A stretch of 9,948 nucleotides of DNA from Candidatus Poseidoniales archaeon (GTDB lineage: Archaea; Thermoplasmatota; Poseidoniia; Poseidoniales; Thalassarchaeaceae): positions 1 through 9,948 of the forward strand of contig JAPKEY010000044.1 in the NCBI GenBank assembly GCA_028821815.1. The letters run 5' to 3'. Shown here piece by piece: positions 1 to 6,041 of this stretch. Positions within the stretch are counted from its first letter, which is position 1. Each line of letters starts with the position of its first letter. The position numbers were made by a program, and so were the translations under genes. Below the pieces are notes generated by a model. That model searched no databases and was not told the DNA's origin. It saw nothing but the letters and a program-made list of their open reading frames with translations.

Positions 1-406
1 CTTGGCCGCAGAAAGTATTCCTCGTTTCTTGAGCAGAACCCCATTGCCAATCAAACTCTGGATGATATGATCCAAATGCAATCGCACTTACTTCTTCAAG
101 GAAGTGGTTTTTATTAGAATCTTGACGGTTTTGTGATGTTTGGGATTCGAGCCCGGTATTTTGTACAATGGTAATGCTATCTGTGGCCCGATTTGCAATC
201 CAAAGTTCGTTCGCTCGACCGGGGTGGAACTCAAGGTCCCGGGGGTCGGAAAGAGCGTCGGACGAGTCTGCAATCACTACTTCATCGAAACCAATCCCAA
301 ACTGAGGGACGGCAGCCGTTTCTCCCGATGCTTCGACTGGGGGCAATAAACAGAACAACAGAATGGTCAGCAGAAGAACGCTCGCCAATTTGTTGGTCAT
401 GACCAT
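1..406 (-). CDS. Secreted protein, possible beta-propeller (3' end missing)
   Basis: An uninterrupted frame runs from an ATG at 406 (second in-frame ATG at 400) to the left edge, so only about 135 N-terminal residues are present. The N-terminus is a clear signal peptide: MTNKLASV, then a Leu/Ile/Phe-rich core, then a polar stretch after PPVEAS. The mature part contains the phrases DPRDLEFHPG, ELWIANRATDS and ITIVQNTG. This is the pattern of one blade of an NHL/YncE-like beta-propeller, where a locating Asp-Pro-Arg segment is followed by 'x-LWIAN' and 'ITIV' strands. The fold call is an inference from this single repeat-like unit; the catalytic or binding part lies outside the window. The gene follows rlmE on the same strand after a 67-base gap (407-473) in which I see nothing notable. 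Coding is well supported by the signal peptide and open frame; the function is unknown. Confidence 0.72.
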   Translation of the reverse strand, partial: MVMTNKLASVLLLTILLFCLLPPVEASGETAAVPQFGIGFDEVVIADSSDALSDPRDLEFHPGRANELWIANRATDSITIVQNTGLESQTSQNRQDSNKNHFLEEVSAIAFGSYHPEFDWQWGSAQETRNTFCGQ

Positions 407-473
407 GCGAGGGGGGGTTTGGATTTGATGCCTTCCATACCCAGTCTCAATCCGGTCGTTGGAAGTCAATGTT

Positions 474-1271
474 TCACTCTTTCTTGGGAATACGCCGGAA
501 ACCACTCTTTACGCTATCCCTTGGCCCCGAATCTTTTTGCTGAATGATGCCTTCAGATTCAAGATGAATATCCAATTCCTGTGCGATTGATGTCCCACGG
601 GAACCTTTCTTGGGATGAGGAAGTTTGTTCCTGCACACAAGGAATACTTCTGATGAGGAACTTCGGGATGCCTCAGGCGAGAATCTCTGGACTCTGGAAA
701 ATCGCTGCTTGGCAGCATTGATAATCCCTTCAATTCCTGTACCTTGGAAAATTTTCGTGACAAAAGCACCACCCGGGGCGAGTAATGGCAATGTGAAATC
801 AAACACCATCGCGACTAATTCGAGCGAAATGGCTTGGTCGCGATCGTATTGTCCGGTCAAGCGTGGAGAAATATCTGACACGATGGTGTTGAACATGCGT
901 GTTTCATCATCAGCTACAGGATGCAGGTTGGTCCCATCGACTTTCAACCCCTCATGTAACAAATCAAGAATACTTTCCTGACAGTTTGGATCCGTCACAT
1001 CGCCCAGCACCATTTGAGCACCTTCGACTGGGGCGCTGGTCAGCAGGTCGATGCCGATTACAAGTCCATTCGGACCTGTTTCTTCGACTGCAACTTGTGT
1101 CCAGCCACCAGGATGGGAGCCGACATCGAGAATCAAATCACCTTCACGTATCAATAGAAATTTTTCTTGAATCTGTTTCAGTTTGAAAGCTGAACGGGTT
1201 CTGTAGCCCTTTGATCTCGCTTGACGGCGCCATGTATCGCGCTGATGCGCTTGAAACCAACGCTTGCTCAT
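474..1271 (-). CDS. rlmE: 23S rRNA 2'-O-ribose methyltransferase RlmE (FtsJ/RrmJ family)
   Basis: A 265-residue SAM-dependent methyltransferase that methylates the 2'-OH of a uridine in the A-loop of 23S rRNA (U2552 in E. coli) during late large-subunit assembly in the cytoplasm. The K-D-K-E catalytic tetrad of the family is complete: K30 in SAFKL, D133 in SDISP, K173 in TKIFQG and E208 in SSEVFLVC. SAM-binding motif I is DVGSHPGGWTQ at 49-59, with His at position 53 where bacterial enzymes usually have Ala. The basic N-terminus (RRQARSKGYRTRSAFKL) is typical for RNA binding. After the methyltransferase core (about 215 residues) there is a 50-residue Lys/Ser/Arg-rich tail, too short for the TRAM domain seen in some archaeal homologs. 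The ATG at 1271 is preceded by GAGGGTG, a plausible ribosome-binding site. It is divergent from the thioredoxin-fold gene. Confidence 0.93.
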   Translation of the reverse strand: MSKRWFQAHQRDTWRRQARSKGYRTRSAFKLKQIQEKFLLIREGDLILDVGSHPGGWTQVAVEETGPNGLVIGIDLLTSAPVEGAQMVLGDVTDPNCQESILDLLHEGLKVDGTNLHPVADDETRMFNTIVSDISPRLTGQYDRDQAISLELVAMVFDFTLPLLAPGGAFVTKIFQGTGIEGIINAAKQRFSRVQRFSPEASRSSSSEVFLVCRNKLPHPKKGSRGTSIAQELDIHLESEGIIQQKDSGPRDSVKSGFRRIPKKE

Positions 1272-1275
1272 TGCA

Positions 1276-1282
1276 CACCCTC
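1276..1282 (-). promoter_or_regulatory. Possible Shine-Dalgarno site of rlmE
   Basis: On the minus strand GAGGGTG lies four bases before the rlmE ATG. It is the only convincing purine-rich ribosome-binding site in the window and supports the chosen start, although the spacing is a little short. Confidence 0.4.
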
Positions 1283-1292
1283 AAAGCCGGGG

Positions 1293-1327
1293 CTGAGCCC
1301 GGGATATGTAAATGAGACCCGGCTCAG
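1293..1327. repeat. Inverted repeat around the rlmE / thioredoxin divergent promoter
   Basis: CTGAGCCCGGG (1293-1303) is matched by CCCGGCTCAG (1318-1327), its reverse complement apart from one missing base. The arms lie on either side of the TATA-like box. The arrangement could be an operator for a dimeric regulator acting on both divergent genes. As the right arm would also lie upstream of the predicted transcription start of the plus-strand gene, an RNA hairpin is less likely. It could also be chance. Confidence 0.45.
1304..1313. promoter_or_regulatory. TATA-like box in the divergent intergenic region
   Basis: ATATGTAAAT is the only A/T-rich stretch between the two divergent genes. Its centre is about 30 bases before the ATG at 1339, which places transcription of the plus-strand gene to start within a few bases of that ATG (little or no leader). 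Read on the other strand (ATTTACATAT), it lies about 37 bases ahead of the rlmE start, leaving room for a short leader with the GAGGGTG site. Predicted by eye only. Confidence 0.45.
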
Positions 1328-1338
1328 ACGCTTGGGAT

Positions 1339-2238
1339 ATGCAGAAGGGGATGGCGATGGCACTCATCATGCTCATTCTGCTGCCTTTTGTAAGTGCAGA
1401 TGTGCGTACCCCCGATGAGTCGCGAGAAGCAAATGGGGGGCACGCAATACTGCTGGAACAATACACAGCGACTTGGTGTGACACATGTGCAACTGTCGAC
1501 CCTTGGATTTCAGAATTTGTGGATGACCACTCAAGTCGAATTGTCCGGGTTGCCTTACACCCGGATGACCATGATCCATTTGGTAGTCCACTTACTACGA
1601 AACGAGTGGCACTTAAACAAGCTGACCATTCTCTATCTTTGCCAACATTCTGGTTCGATGGGCAAGGTGAACTGGAAGGTTCTGTCACTCAATCTCTTCT
1701 TGAAAATGAGTTGCGTTCTGCCGAAGGAAATCGGGAGCATTGGATTGGGATGCAAGTGTGGTGGGATACCTGGTACAATCAGCCCCACGGCGATATACAG
1801 ACACTCTACTTGCACCTCGGTGAAGAATTGCCAGAGAATGCGAAGATTACCATATTCCGATTAGAGACGCTTGAAATGACCAGTGAAAACATCTCTTACA
1901 ACGGTATTGACACCCACCATGATGTAGCCACACAGATGATTACATTCACCCCCAATGGTACAATCTTAGATTCGTTTGACGGTGAACAAGGATGGGAGGT
2001 TTCCAACGGTAACCTGTACAGTGAAGGTGGCATTCCTGTATTCATTATCGATACAACAGGGACTGTAGACAGTTTTGTGACGGTTATCGAAGTAAATGAG
2101 GAAGTCCGAGGGGTGATTGGAATCTCAAACGAGGAAATACTCCGAAAAGCGGAAAAAAGCGGTGATTTTGCACTATTATTACTTCTAGGTGTGCTCGTGG
2201 GTTCTAGCATTGCCTTACGCAGAGAAGCCACCCAGTGA
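1339..2238 (+). CDS. Secreted, C-terminally anchored thioredoxin-fold protein (WCDTC)
   Basis: A 299-residue protein predicted to act outside the cytoplasmic membrane in thiol-disulfide exchange. Residues 1-20 form a signal peptide (MQKGMAMALIMLILLPFVSA), followed by a thioredoxin-like domain with strand LLEQYTATW and redox site C47-D-T-C50. LSLPTFWFDG follows, with P102 in the place of the thioredoxin cis-proline. A beta-rich region of unknown type covers about residues 120-265. One membrane helix near 275-292 (FALLLLLGVLVGSSIAL) ends in a short basic tail, so the domain would hang on the outer face. The two CxxC cysteines are the only ones in the protein. An in-frame ATG at 1312 would add nine polar residues before the signal peptide. 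I prefer 1339 because it puts the signal peptide at the N-terminus and fits the TATA spacing. Its redox partner may be the VKOR encoded 0.4 kb downstream on the other strand; direction of electron flow is unknown. Confidence 0.82.
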   Translation: MQKGMAMALIMLILLPFVSADVRTPDESREANGGHAILLEQYTATWCDTCATVDPWISEFVDDHSSRIVRVALHPDDHDPFGSPLTTKRVALKQADHSLSLPTFWFDGQGELEGSVTQSLLENELRSAEGNREHWIGMQVWWDTWYNQPHGDIQTLYLHLGEELPENAKITIFRLETLEMTSENISYNGIDTHHDVATQMITFTPNGTILDSFDGEQGWEVSNGNLYSEGGIPVFIIDTTGTVDSFVTVIEVNEEVRGVIGISNEEILRKAEKSGDFALLLLLGVLVGSSIALRREATQ

Positions 2239-2320
2239 AGTAGTCCTATATCATACCCTCGCTATTCTGTTCAAACGACATACTGCGAAGCATTCATAGT
2301 CTGCCAGTGTAAATATTACT
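2239..2320 (+). promoter_or_regulatory. Short intergenic region with A/T-rich stretches
   Basis: These 82 bases separate the thioredoxin-fold gene from the small gene that follows. CCTATATCAT lies near 2245-2254, CATTCATAG near 2291-2299 (about 26 bases before the ATG at 2321), and TGTAAATATT immediately before the start. CATTCATAG has the best spacing for a TATA box, but none stands out and there is no ribosome-binding site. Confidence 0.25.
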
Positions 2321-2611
2321 ATGATGGCGTACATCCCTGAAGAGAGAGAAGAAGAGCGTCTAGGAGACGCTCAAGTAGATCGAGAATGGCTTGTCGAGTA
2401 CATCGTCGAGCTGCCTGAGGATAATCCGACCCGCATGGTGACCATTCTGCGTGGAGCAAAAATGGCAGATGTTCAGGGTAGATTGTATGATATCTTGCGT
2501 GAGCACTATGCGTCAGAGACCCGCCTTGATGTTACTGTGATCCGAATGGAACCTGTCGACATGCGGACAGATGTCGCACTCTTCGAAATTGGTGGCACAT
2601 ACCAACCCTGA
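2321..2611 (+). CDS. Small acidic cytoplasmic protein of unknown function
   Basis: A 96-residue protein that I do not recognise. It has no signal peptide, membrane helix or cysteine. The first 20 residues are highly charged and probably disordered (MAYIPEEREEERLGDAQ). Next come a likely strand (WLVEYIVELP), a strand (RMVTILRG), an amphipathic helix (ADVQGRLYDILREHYA) and two more strands (RLDVTVIRME, DVALFEIGG). This beta-beta-alpha-beta-beta order would suit a small ferredoxin-like or RNA/protein-binding fold, but that is only a prediction. Two ATG codons are adjacent (2321 and 2324), so the start is uncertain by one residue. Its stop codon directly abuts the stop of the convergent VKOR gene. 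That it is a real gene rests on its codon-like composition, its fit between neighbours and the absence of a better frame. Confidence 0.65.
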   Translation: MMAYIPEEREEERLGDAQVDREWLVEYIVELPEDNPTRMVTILRGAKMADVQGRLYDILREHYASETRLDVTVIRMEPVDMRTDVALFEIGGTYQP

Positions 2612-3244
2612 TTACTTCTTGCGCGCCTTGGCGAGAAGGTCAGCTTTAGACAACTGTGCTGTCACTTCCCATGTACCCTCATCACGTTCCTTTCGAATCG
2701 TGTAGAGAATGTACATGCATGCGATGAGAGCAATGTGGACACTTGTACAATACGGGCAGATATGAGGTGCTCCCTCGACAAGAAAGAGTTCGACGAGAAC
2801 CAACCAACCAATCCCTGGGATACTCGGTAGACTCAACCACCATGCATAATCAGCGTATGACTTGGCCCAGTCCGCTTTCATTTCCAAGAACATGGAAAGA
2901 GTAAGCCAACCCAAAACTGAGAATGCCCCGATTCCGATGACGCCCCATGGTACTCCGAAGAACTCCGAATAAATTGGATCTCCAATGACAGAGCCGCATT
3001 GAACAATACCCTCAGCAGCACAGAATTCTGAGCCCCCCGTCACCATTTGGTTGTGAATCATCAACGTCCAACCACTGGCCGCCAAACCACCCATCTCAAT
3101 GACAAACAATCCGAGCAAACGACGTCGCATTTTCCCCATTTCTTCGAGTTGTGGTATCTTCTGATTGCTCGCAATCAAACCGCCAATCGCCATGATGGCA
3201 AGGAAAACAGTCAGTGGACCATATTCCACCATTGCTGCATTCAT
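2612..3244 (-). CDS. Vitamin K epoxide reductase (VKOR) family membrane oxidoreductase
   Basis: A 210-residue integral membrane protein that would pass electrons from thiols outside the membrane to a membrane quinone, and so re-oxidise a disulfide-donating thioredoxin-like partner. The four hallmark cysteines are present: the loop pair C75 and C83 (FCAAEGIVQCGSVIG, with S85 after the second Cys) and the quinone-proximal pair C163-P-Y-C166 (HICPYCTSVH). Hydrophobic segments lie at about 10-26, 43-63, 98-120, 135-157 and 168-184. That is one more than the four-helix core of the family, with the extra helix at the N-terminus. The C-terminus is basic (SKADLLAKARKK), as expected for a cytoplasmic end. 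There is no fused thioredoxin domain such as bacterial VKORs often have; that role is probably filled by the gene immediately upstream, whose TGA abuts this ATG with no gap. Translational coupling is likely. Confidence 0.9.
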   Translation of the reverse strand: MNAAMVEYGPLTVFLAIMAIGGLIASNQKIPQLEEMGKMRRRLLGLFVIEMGGLAASGWTLMIHNQMVTGGSEFCAAEGIVQCGSVIGDPIYSEFFGVPWGVIGIGAFSVLGWLTLSMFLEMKADWAKSYADYAWWLSLPSIPGIGWLVLVELFLVEGAPHICPYCTSVHIALIACMYILYTIRKERDEGTWEVTAQLSKADLLAKARKK

Positions 3245-3934
3245 TCAAACACTCTCCGTCAAGTGATACTGAATTGCGCTAGCGGGTTCGTGCAATTGAT
3301 CACCCTCACCATGCATCCCACTGTTCCAGATAACTGTTCCATCTGGTGACAACAAAAGGTGGAATGGCACACCAGGAATGTCATAATCCTTGAATGCCCT
3401 CATATTGAGGTCATCAACATAAGGCCAATCGTGTATACCACCATCACGAGTTTGACAGTTGCGCTCATCGTGGTAACATCCATCGCGATCACCCTTCTCT
3501 TGGAAAGCGACTATTTCTCCCCGGCTATGATCCGAACTGAGCATACCAGCTGAAATTGTGACGAATGCTACAGCACCATTGGAACCGTAGTTGGTGTAAA
3601 GGTCATCCATTTTCGGTGCATCCGACCAACAATGTGGGCAATCGGTATCCATGAATTGCAAGAAAATAAGTTGACCCGATTCGCCTTTCGTCCATGAATG
3701 ATTAATGTAATCGTACAATCGGAACTCTTCCCAAGCACCATTAGAATGAGCTTCGCCGACAATATCTGGAGCAAGTTGACCTTCTGCAGGACCAATGTCA
3801 GGGGGTGGTGCCAATGTCCAAATGATGATGCCAACAACGGTCAAAATGGCAGATATAGAAAAAAATGAACTGATTCGCGCATCAGCATTCTCATCGTCAA
3901 CAAGCGAATTCATTTTACGTCGTATTTGTTGCAT
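3245..3934 (-). CDS. Membrane-anchored TlpA/ResA-like thioredoxin (CPHC)
   Basis: A 229-residue thiol-disulfide exchange protein tethered outside the membrane. Residues 1-20 are polar with an early basic patch (QQIRRK), and 22-42 form a single uncleaved membrane helix (FFSISAILTVVGIIIW). Thioredoxin fold follows: an AlkHP/TlpA-like entry (GQLAPDIVG at 52-60), the strand and active site LIFLQFMDTD-C99-P-H-C102-W, and the cis-proline loop (IPGVP, P190) leading into FHLLLSPDGTVIW. An insert at about 146-172 carries a second cysteine pair (C153, C160), which could form a structural disulfide or a second redox site. CPHC is the DsbA-type active site, which favours an oxidising role. The ATG overlaps the epimerase stop by one base (TAATG) and the TGA abuts the VKOR ATG, so it is the likely donor partner of VKOR, equivalent to the thioredoxin domain fused to VKOR in some bacteria. 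Confidence 0.88.
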   Translation of the reverse strand: MQQIRRKMNSLVDDENADARISSFFSISAILTVVGIIIWTLAPPPDIGPAEGQLAPDIVGEAHSNGAWEEFRLYDYINHSWTKGESGQLIFLQFMDTDCPHCWSDAPKMDDLYTNYGSNGAVAFVTISAGMLSSDHSRGEIVAFQEKGDRDGCYHDERNCQTRDGGIHDWPYVDDLNMRAFKDYDIPGVPFHLLLSPDGTVIWNSGMHGEGDQLHEPASAIQYHLTESV

Positions 3935-4872
3935 TACAATCCAATCTCCTGTATAAGTGTGAAAGCGGTGTGACGTATAGCGTTTTCAGAATTGAAATTA
4001 GGTTCAAATCCTGTGGAAAAAAGTGCACCTGGGTCTAGCATCGTTTTGGGAACATCTCCAGCCCATCCGCGGTCACCACCAGTATATTCGATGCTGACAT
4101 TCTCAAATCCAGTTTCCTCGATGACAATTTCAGCGATACGACGTACGCTGCAGGTATCTGGGGTACCTAGATTGAAACAATTAACTTGTTCATTTTCCGT
4201 TTCGGTTAGATGGACCATTGCGCGTGCACAATCTAGAACTTCCATGTACGACTTCTCCTGACGACCATTTCCAAGCACCTCAAGGCGATTCGGATCAGCC
4301 TTCAATTTGTGGATGAAGTCGAATATGACCCCATGTGTACCACGCGCGCCCACGATGTTAGCGAAACGGAACAACCAGGCTTTGAGACCAAAGGTGCCAA
4401 CCCAACTGGTGATTAGCGCTTCTGACCCCAATTTGCTAGCCCCATACAAACTGATGGGGAACAAAGGACCGTATGATTCAGGGGTCGGCATCTCGGTGGC
4501 CTCGCCATAGACCACGCTACTGCTCGAAAATGCGATATTTTTCACACCTGCACAACGCATTGCTTCAAGAACGTTATACGTTGCCACTGTTCCTTGCTTG
4601 AGATCGGTGTCTGTGACACGGGTTCCCAAACGGATATCAGGGTTTGCAGCTAGGTGGAAAACGATCTCAATCCCCGTCATTGCAGCCTTGACTGCATCTA
4701 GGTCGAGAAGGTCACCTTCAATGAAATGAATCGATTTACCGTGGTGTGCGAGGAATTCTTGACGCCCACTACTCATGTTATCGAAGACTGTGACATTGTC
4801 CCCCCGGGCAACTAAGCGGTCAACAAGGTGCGAACCAATGAAGCCGGCACCACCGGTCACAAGGACATCCAT
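3934..4872 (-). CDS. NAD-dependent epimerase/dehydratase, UDP-glucose 4-epimerase-like (extended SDR)
   Basis: A 312-residue cytoplasmic enzyme of the extended short-chain dehydrogenase family, probably converting one nucleotide sugar to another for surface glycans. The Rossmann motif is at the very N-terminus (MDVLVTGGAGFIGSH, G7-G10-G13), with D31 closing the second strand as expected for NAD preference. Further family marks are HLAANPD (73-79), SSSSVVYGE with catalytic Ser near 118, and the YGASK pair Y143/K147. The substrate-domain phrases NIVGARGTHGVIFDF and GNGRQEKSYMEVLD resemble GalE and related archaeal epimerases. The frame stays open for 84 codons upstream of this ATG, but that extension has no homology-like features and overlaps the divergent glycosyltransferase, so the start at 4872 is clear. 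The exact sugar cannot be told. First gene of a three-gene run with the thioredoxin and VKOR genes. Confidence 0.9.
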   Translation of the reverse strand: MDVLVTGGAGFIGSHLVDRLVARGDNVTVFDNMSSGRQEFLAHHGKSIHFIEGDLLDLDAVKAAMTGIEIVFHLAANPDIRLGTRVTDTDLKQGTVATYNVLEAMRCAGVKNIAFSSSSVVYGEATEMPTPESYGPLFPISLYGASKLGSEALITSWVGTFGLKAWLFRFANIVGARGTHGVIFDFIHKLKADPNRLEVLGNGRQEKSYMEVLDCARAMVHLTETENEQVNCFNLGTPDTCSVRRIAEIVIEETGFENVSIEYTGGDRGWAGDVPKTMLDPGALFSTGFEPNFNSENAIRHTAFTLIQEIGL

Positions 4873-5001
4873 GGTGCTGGCGACAGGGGAGTTGTTCTTC
4901 AATCCCACGTTCAGTTGGAAACACTTGATTAATTCAATTATCGCCCACAGGACGGTTCCAAAGGGGAAGCGTTGAAATGCGGTCTCAAGGGCCCAGCGTC
5001 C
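4873..5001. promoter_or_regulatory. Divergent intergenic region between epimerase and glycosyltransferase
   Basis: This 129-base region must hold promoters for both directions. The one strongly A/T-rich stretch is 4925-4941 (TTGATTAATTCAATTAT). It contains the short inverted pair TTGA/TTCAA and could serve as a TATA region for either strand. It is about 55-70 bases from both starts, so each mRNA would have a leader of some 30 to 40 bases. No clear ribosome-binding site is seen. Confidence 0.3.
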
Positions 5002-5967
5002 ATGGAAGGTATGCCTGACAAGGTCGATACACCCATTGTTTGGGATGGGCCGATTATCGCTGCCATGCCAGTTTTTAATGAAGAAGAAACCATCGGCAGT
5101 GTCGTTCTTTCGTGCATACCACAAGTCGACGAAGTACTCTGTGTCGATGATGGCTCATCGGATGCATCATCTCGAATTGCGCGTTCATTGGGGGCAACTG
5201 TCCACCATCATCGAGCAAATCGCGGTTATGGGGGTGCCCTAAAGACCATTTTTGATACCGCTAAAGAACGACGTGCAAGGGCACTTGTCATCTTAGATAG
5301 CGATGGGCAACACGATGCGAGTGACATCCCCTCCTTACTCGCACCTATTTTGGCGGACGAAGCTGATGTTGTCATAGGGTCTCGATTTGTCGAAGGGGGT
5401 GGAGCCGAGAGCATGCCTACATATCGCGCACTGGGAATCAAAGTCATCACTGCAGCTTCCAACCTTTCAAGCGATCTCAACATCAAGGATACACAGAGTG
5501 GTTTCAGAGCATTTGGACCCAAAGCCCTAGAGCGACTAAACTTTGATCATGACGGAATGGAATCTTGTCTTGAAATCCTCAATGCTTGCGACGACCTGCA
5601 TCTACGGGTTGGGGAAGTGCCCACCAAAATTCGTTATGATGTCCCCAAAGGAAGCCGATACACCGCACTATCCCATGGATTTACGGTTCTGAGTTTTGCA
5701 CTCATCTCACTCTCACAAAAAAAACCACTCCTTTTCTTTGGCTTACCTGGGATTTCATTGCTAGCAACCGGTGCCGCCATCGGAATGCGGGGCCTCAACG
5801 AAGTCGAGGGGTTGACCGATGGAACAATTTCTCTTTCAGTGGGACCAGGGCTCACGGCAGCTTGGATCGGTATGCTTGGTACTTCACTTTGCTTTGCAGC
5901 TCTCGTACTCCATGGGGCACGTCGACTGATGCGGCGCCTGCTGGTTCAAGAGTTCGGTCTGGATTGA
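5002..5967 (+). CDS. Family 2 glycosyltransferase, polyprenyl-phosphate sugar synthase type
   Basis: A 321-residue enzyme of the DPM1-like branch of GT-A family 2, which moves a sugar from a nucleotide donor to a polyprenyl (dolichyl) phosphate on the cytoplasmic face. Visible motifs are PVFNEEETIGSVV (23-35, nucleotide binding), VDDGSSD (48-54), NRGYGGALK (73-81), DSDGQHD (99-105, metal-binding DxD site), IGSRF (about 125-129) and DTQSGFRAF (163-171). Two C-terminal membrane helices near 241-262 and 283-306 end in a basic tail, as in archaeal members with a membrane anchor. Starts: ATG 5002 and ATG 5011 are both possible, and a TTG at 4972 would add ten residues with no family similarity. 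Divergent from the sugar epimerase, which suggests joint work in glycan or N-glycan assembly. The donor sugar cannot be read from the sequence. Confidence 0.9.
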   Translation: MEGMPDKVDTPIVWDGPIIAAMPVFNEEETIGSVVLSCIPQVDEVLCVDDGSSDASSRIARSLGATVHHHRANRGYGGALKTIFDTAKERRARALVILDSDGQHDASDIPSLLAPILADEADVVIGSRFVEGGGAESMPTYRALGIKVITAASNLSSDLNIKDTQSGFRAFGPKALERLNFDHDGMESCLEILNACDDLHLRVGEVPTKIRYDVPKGSRYTALSHGFTVLSFALISLSQKKPLLFFGLPGISLLATGAAIGMRGLNEVEGLTDGTISLSVGPGLTAAWIGMLGTSLCFAALVLHGARRLMRRLLVQEFGLD

Positions 5968-5976
5968 AATATATCC

Positions 5977-5999
5977 AAGAGGTCCTATAGGGACCTCTT
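5977..5999 (+). terminator. Hairpin after the glycosyltransferase gene
   Basis: AAGAGGTCC and GGACCTCTT form a perfect 9-base stem around a 5-base loop (TATAG), starting 10 bases after the stop codon. Only three T residues follow, so it is not a classical T-tract terminator. It may mark an mRNA 3' end or be an operator for the next gene. Confidence 0.5.
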
Positions 6000-6015
6000 T
6001 CACCCGAGCCCTTCA

Positions 6016-6025
6016 ATATGAAATA
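6016..6025 (+). promoter_or_regulatory. TATA-like box of the RND protein gene
   Basis: ATATGAAATA is centred about 21 bases before the ATG at 6042, close to the usual archaeal TATA-to-start distance, so the transcript is probably leaderless or nearly so. It resembles the ATATGTAAAT box at 1304-1313. No ribosome-binding site precedes the start, which fits. Confidence 0.45.
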
Positions 6026-6041
6026 ACGATTCGATAGGGCG

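Noticed and set aside
625..981. 118-codon plus-strand frame inside rlmE
   Set aside because: The minus strand carries the complete RlmE catalytic tetrad across this stretch.
1281..1688. 135-codon frame antisense to the thioredoxin-fold gene
   Set aside because: The sense frame has a signal peptide and CxxC site, and this frame would overlap the rlmE promoter with no support of its own.
4972..5001. TTG start at 4972 for the glycosyltransferase
   Set aside because: It would add ten residues (KCGLKGPAS and a start) unlike the family, and two ATG codons follow at 5002 and 5011.
4873..5124. 84-codon N-terminal extension of the epimerase frame
   Set aside because: The Rossmann motif starts right at the ATG at 4872, and the extension has no domain-like sequence and runs antisense into the glycosyltransferase gene.
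5977..5999. Possible CRISPR-like or transposon terminal repeat
   Set aside because: The palindrome occurs once, has no target duplications or transposase nearby, and fits a gene-end hairpin better.
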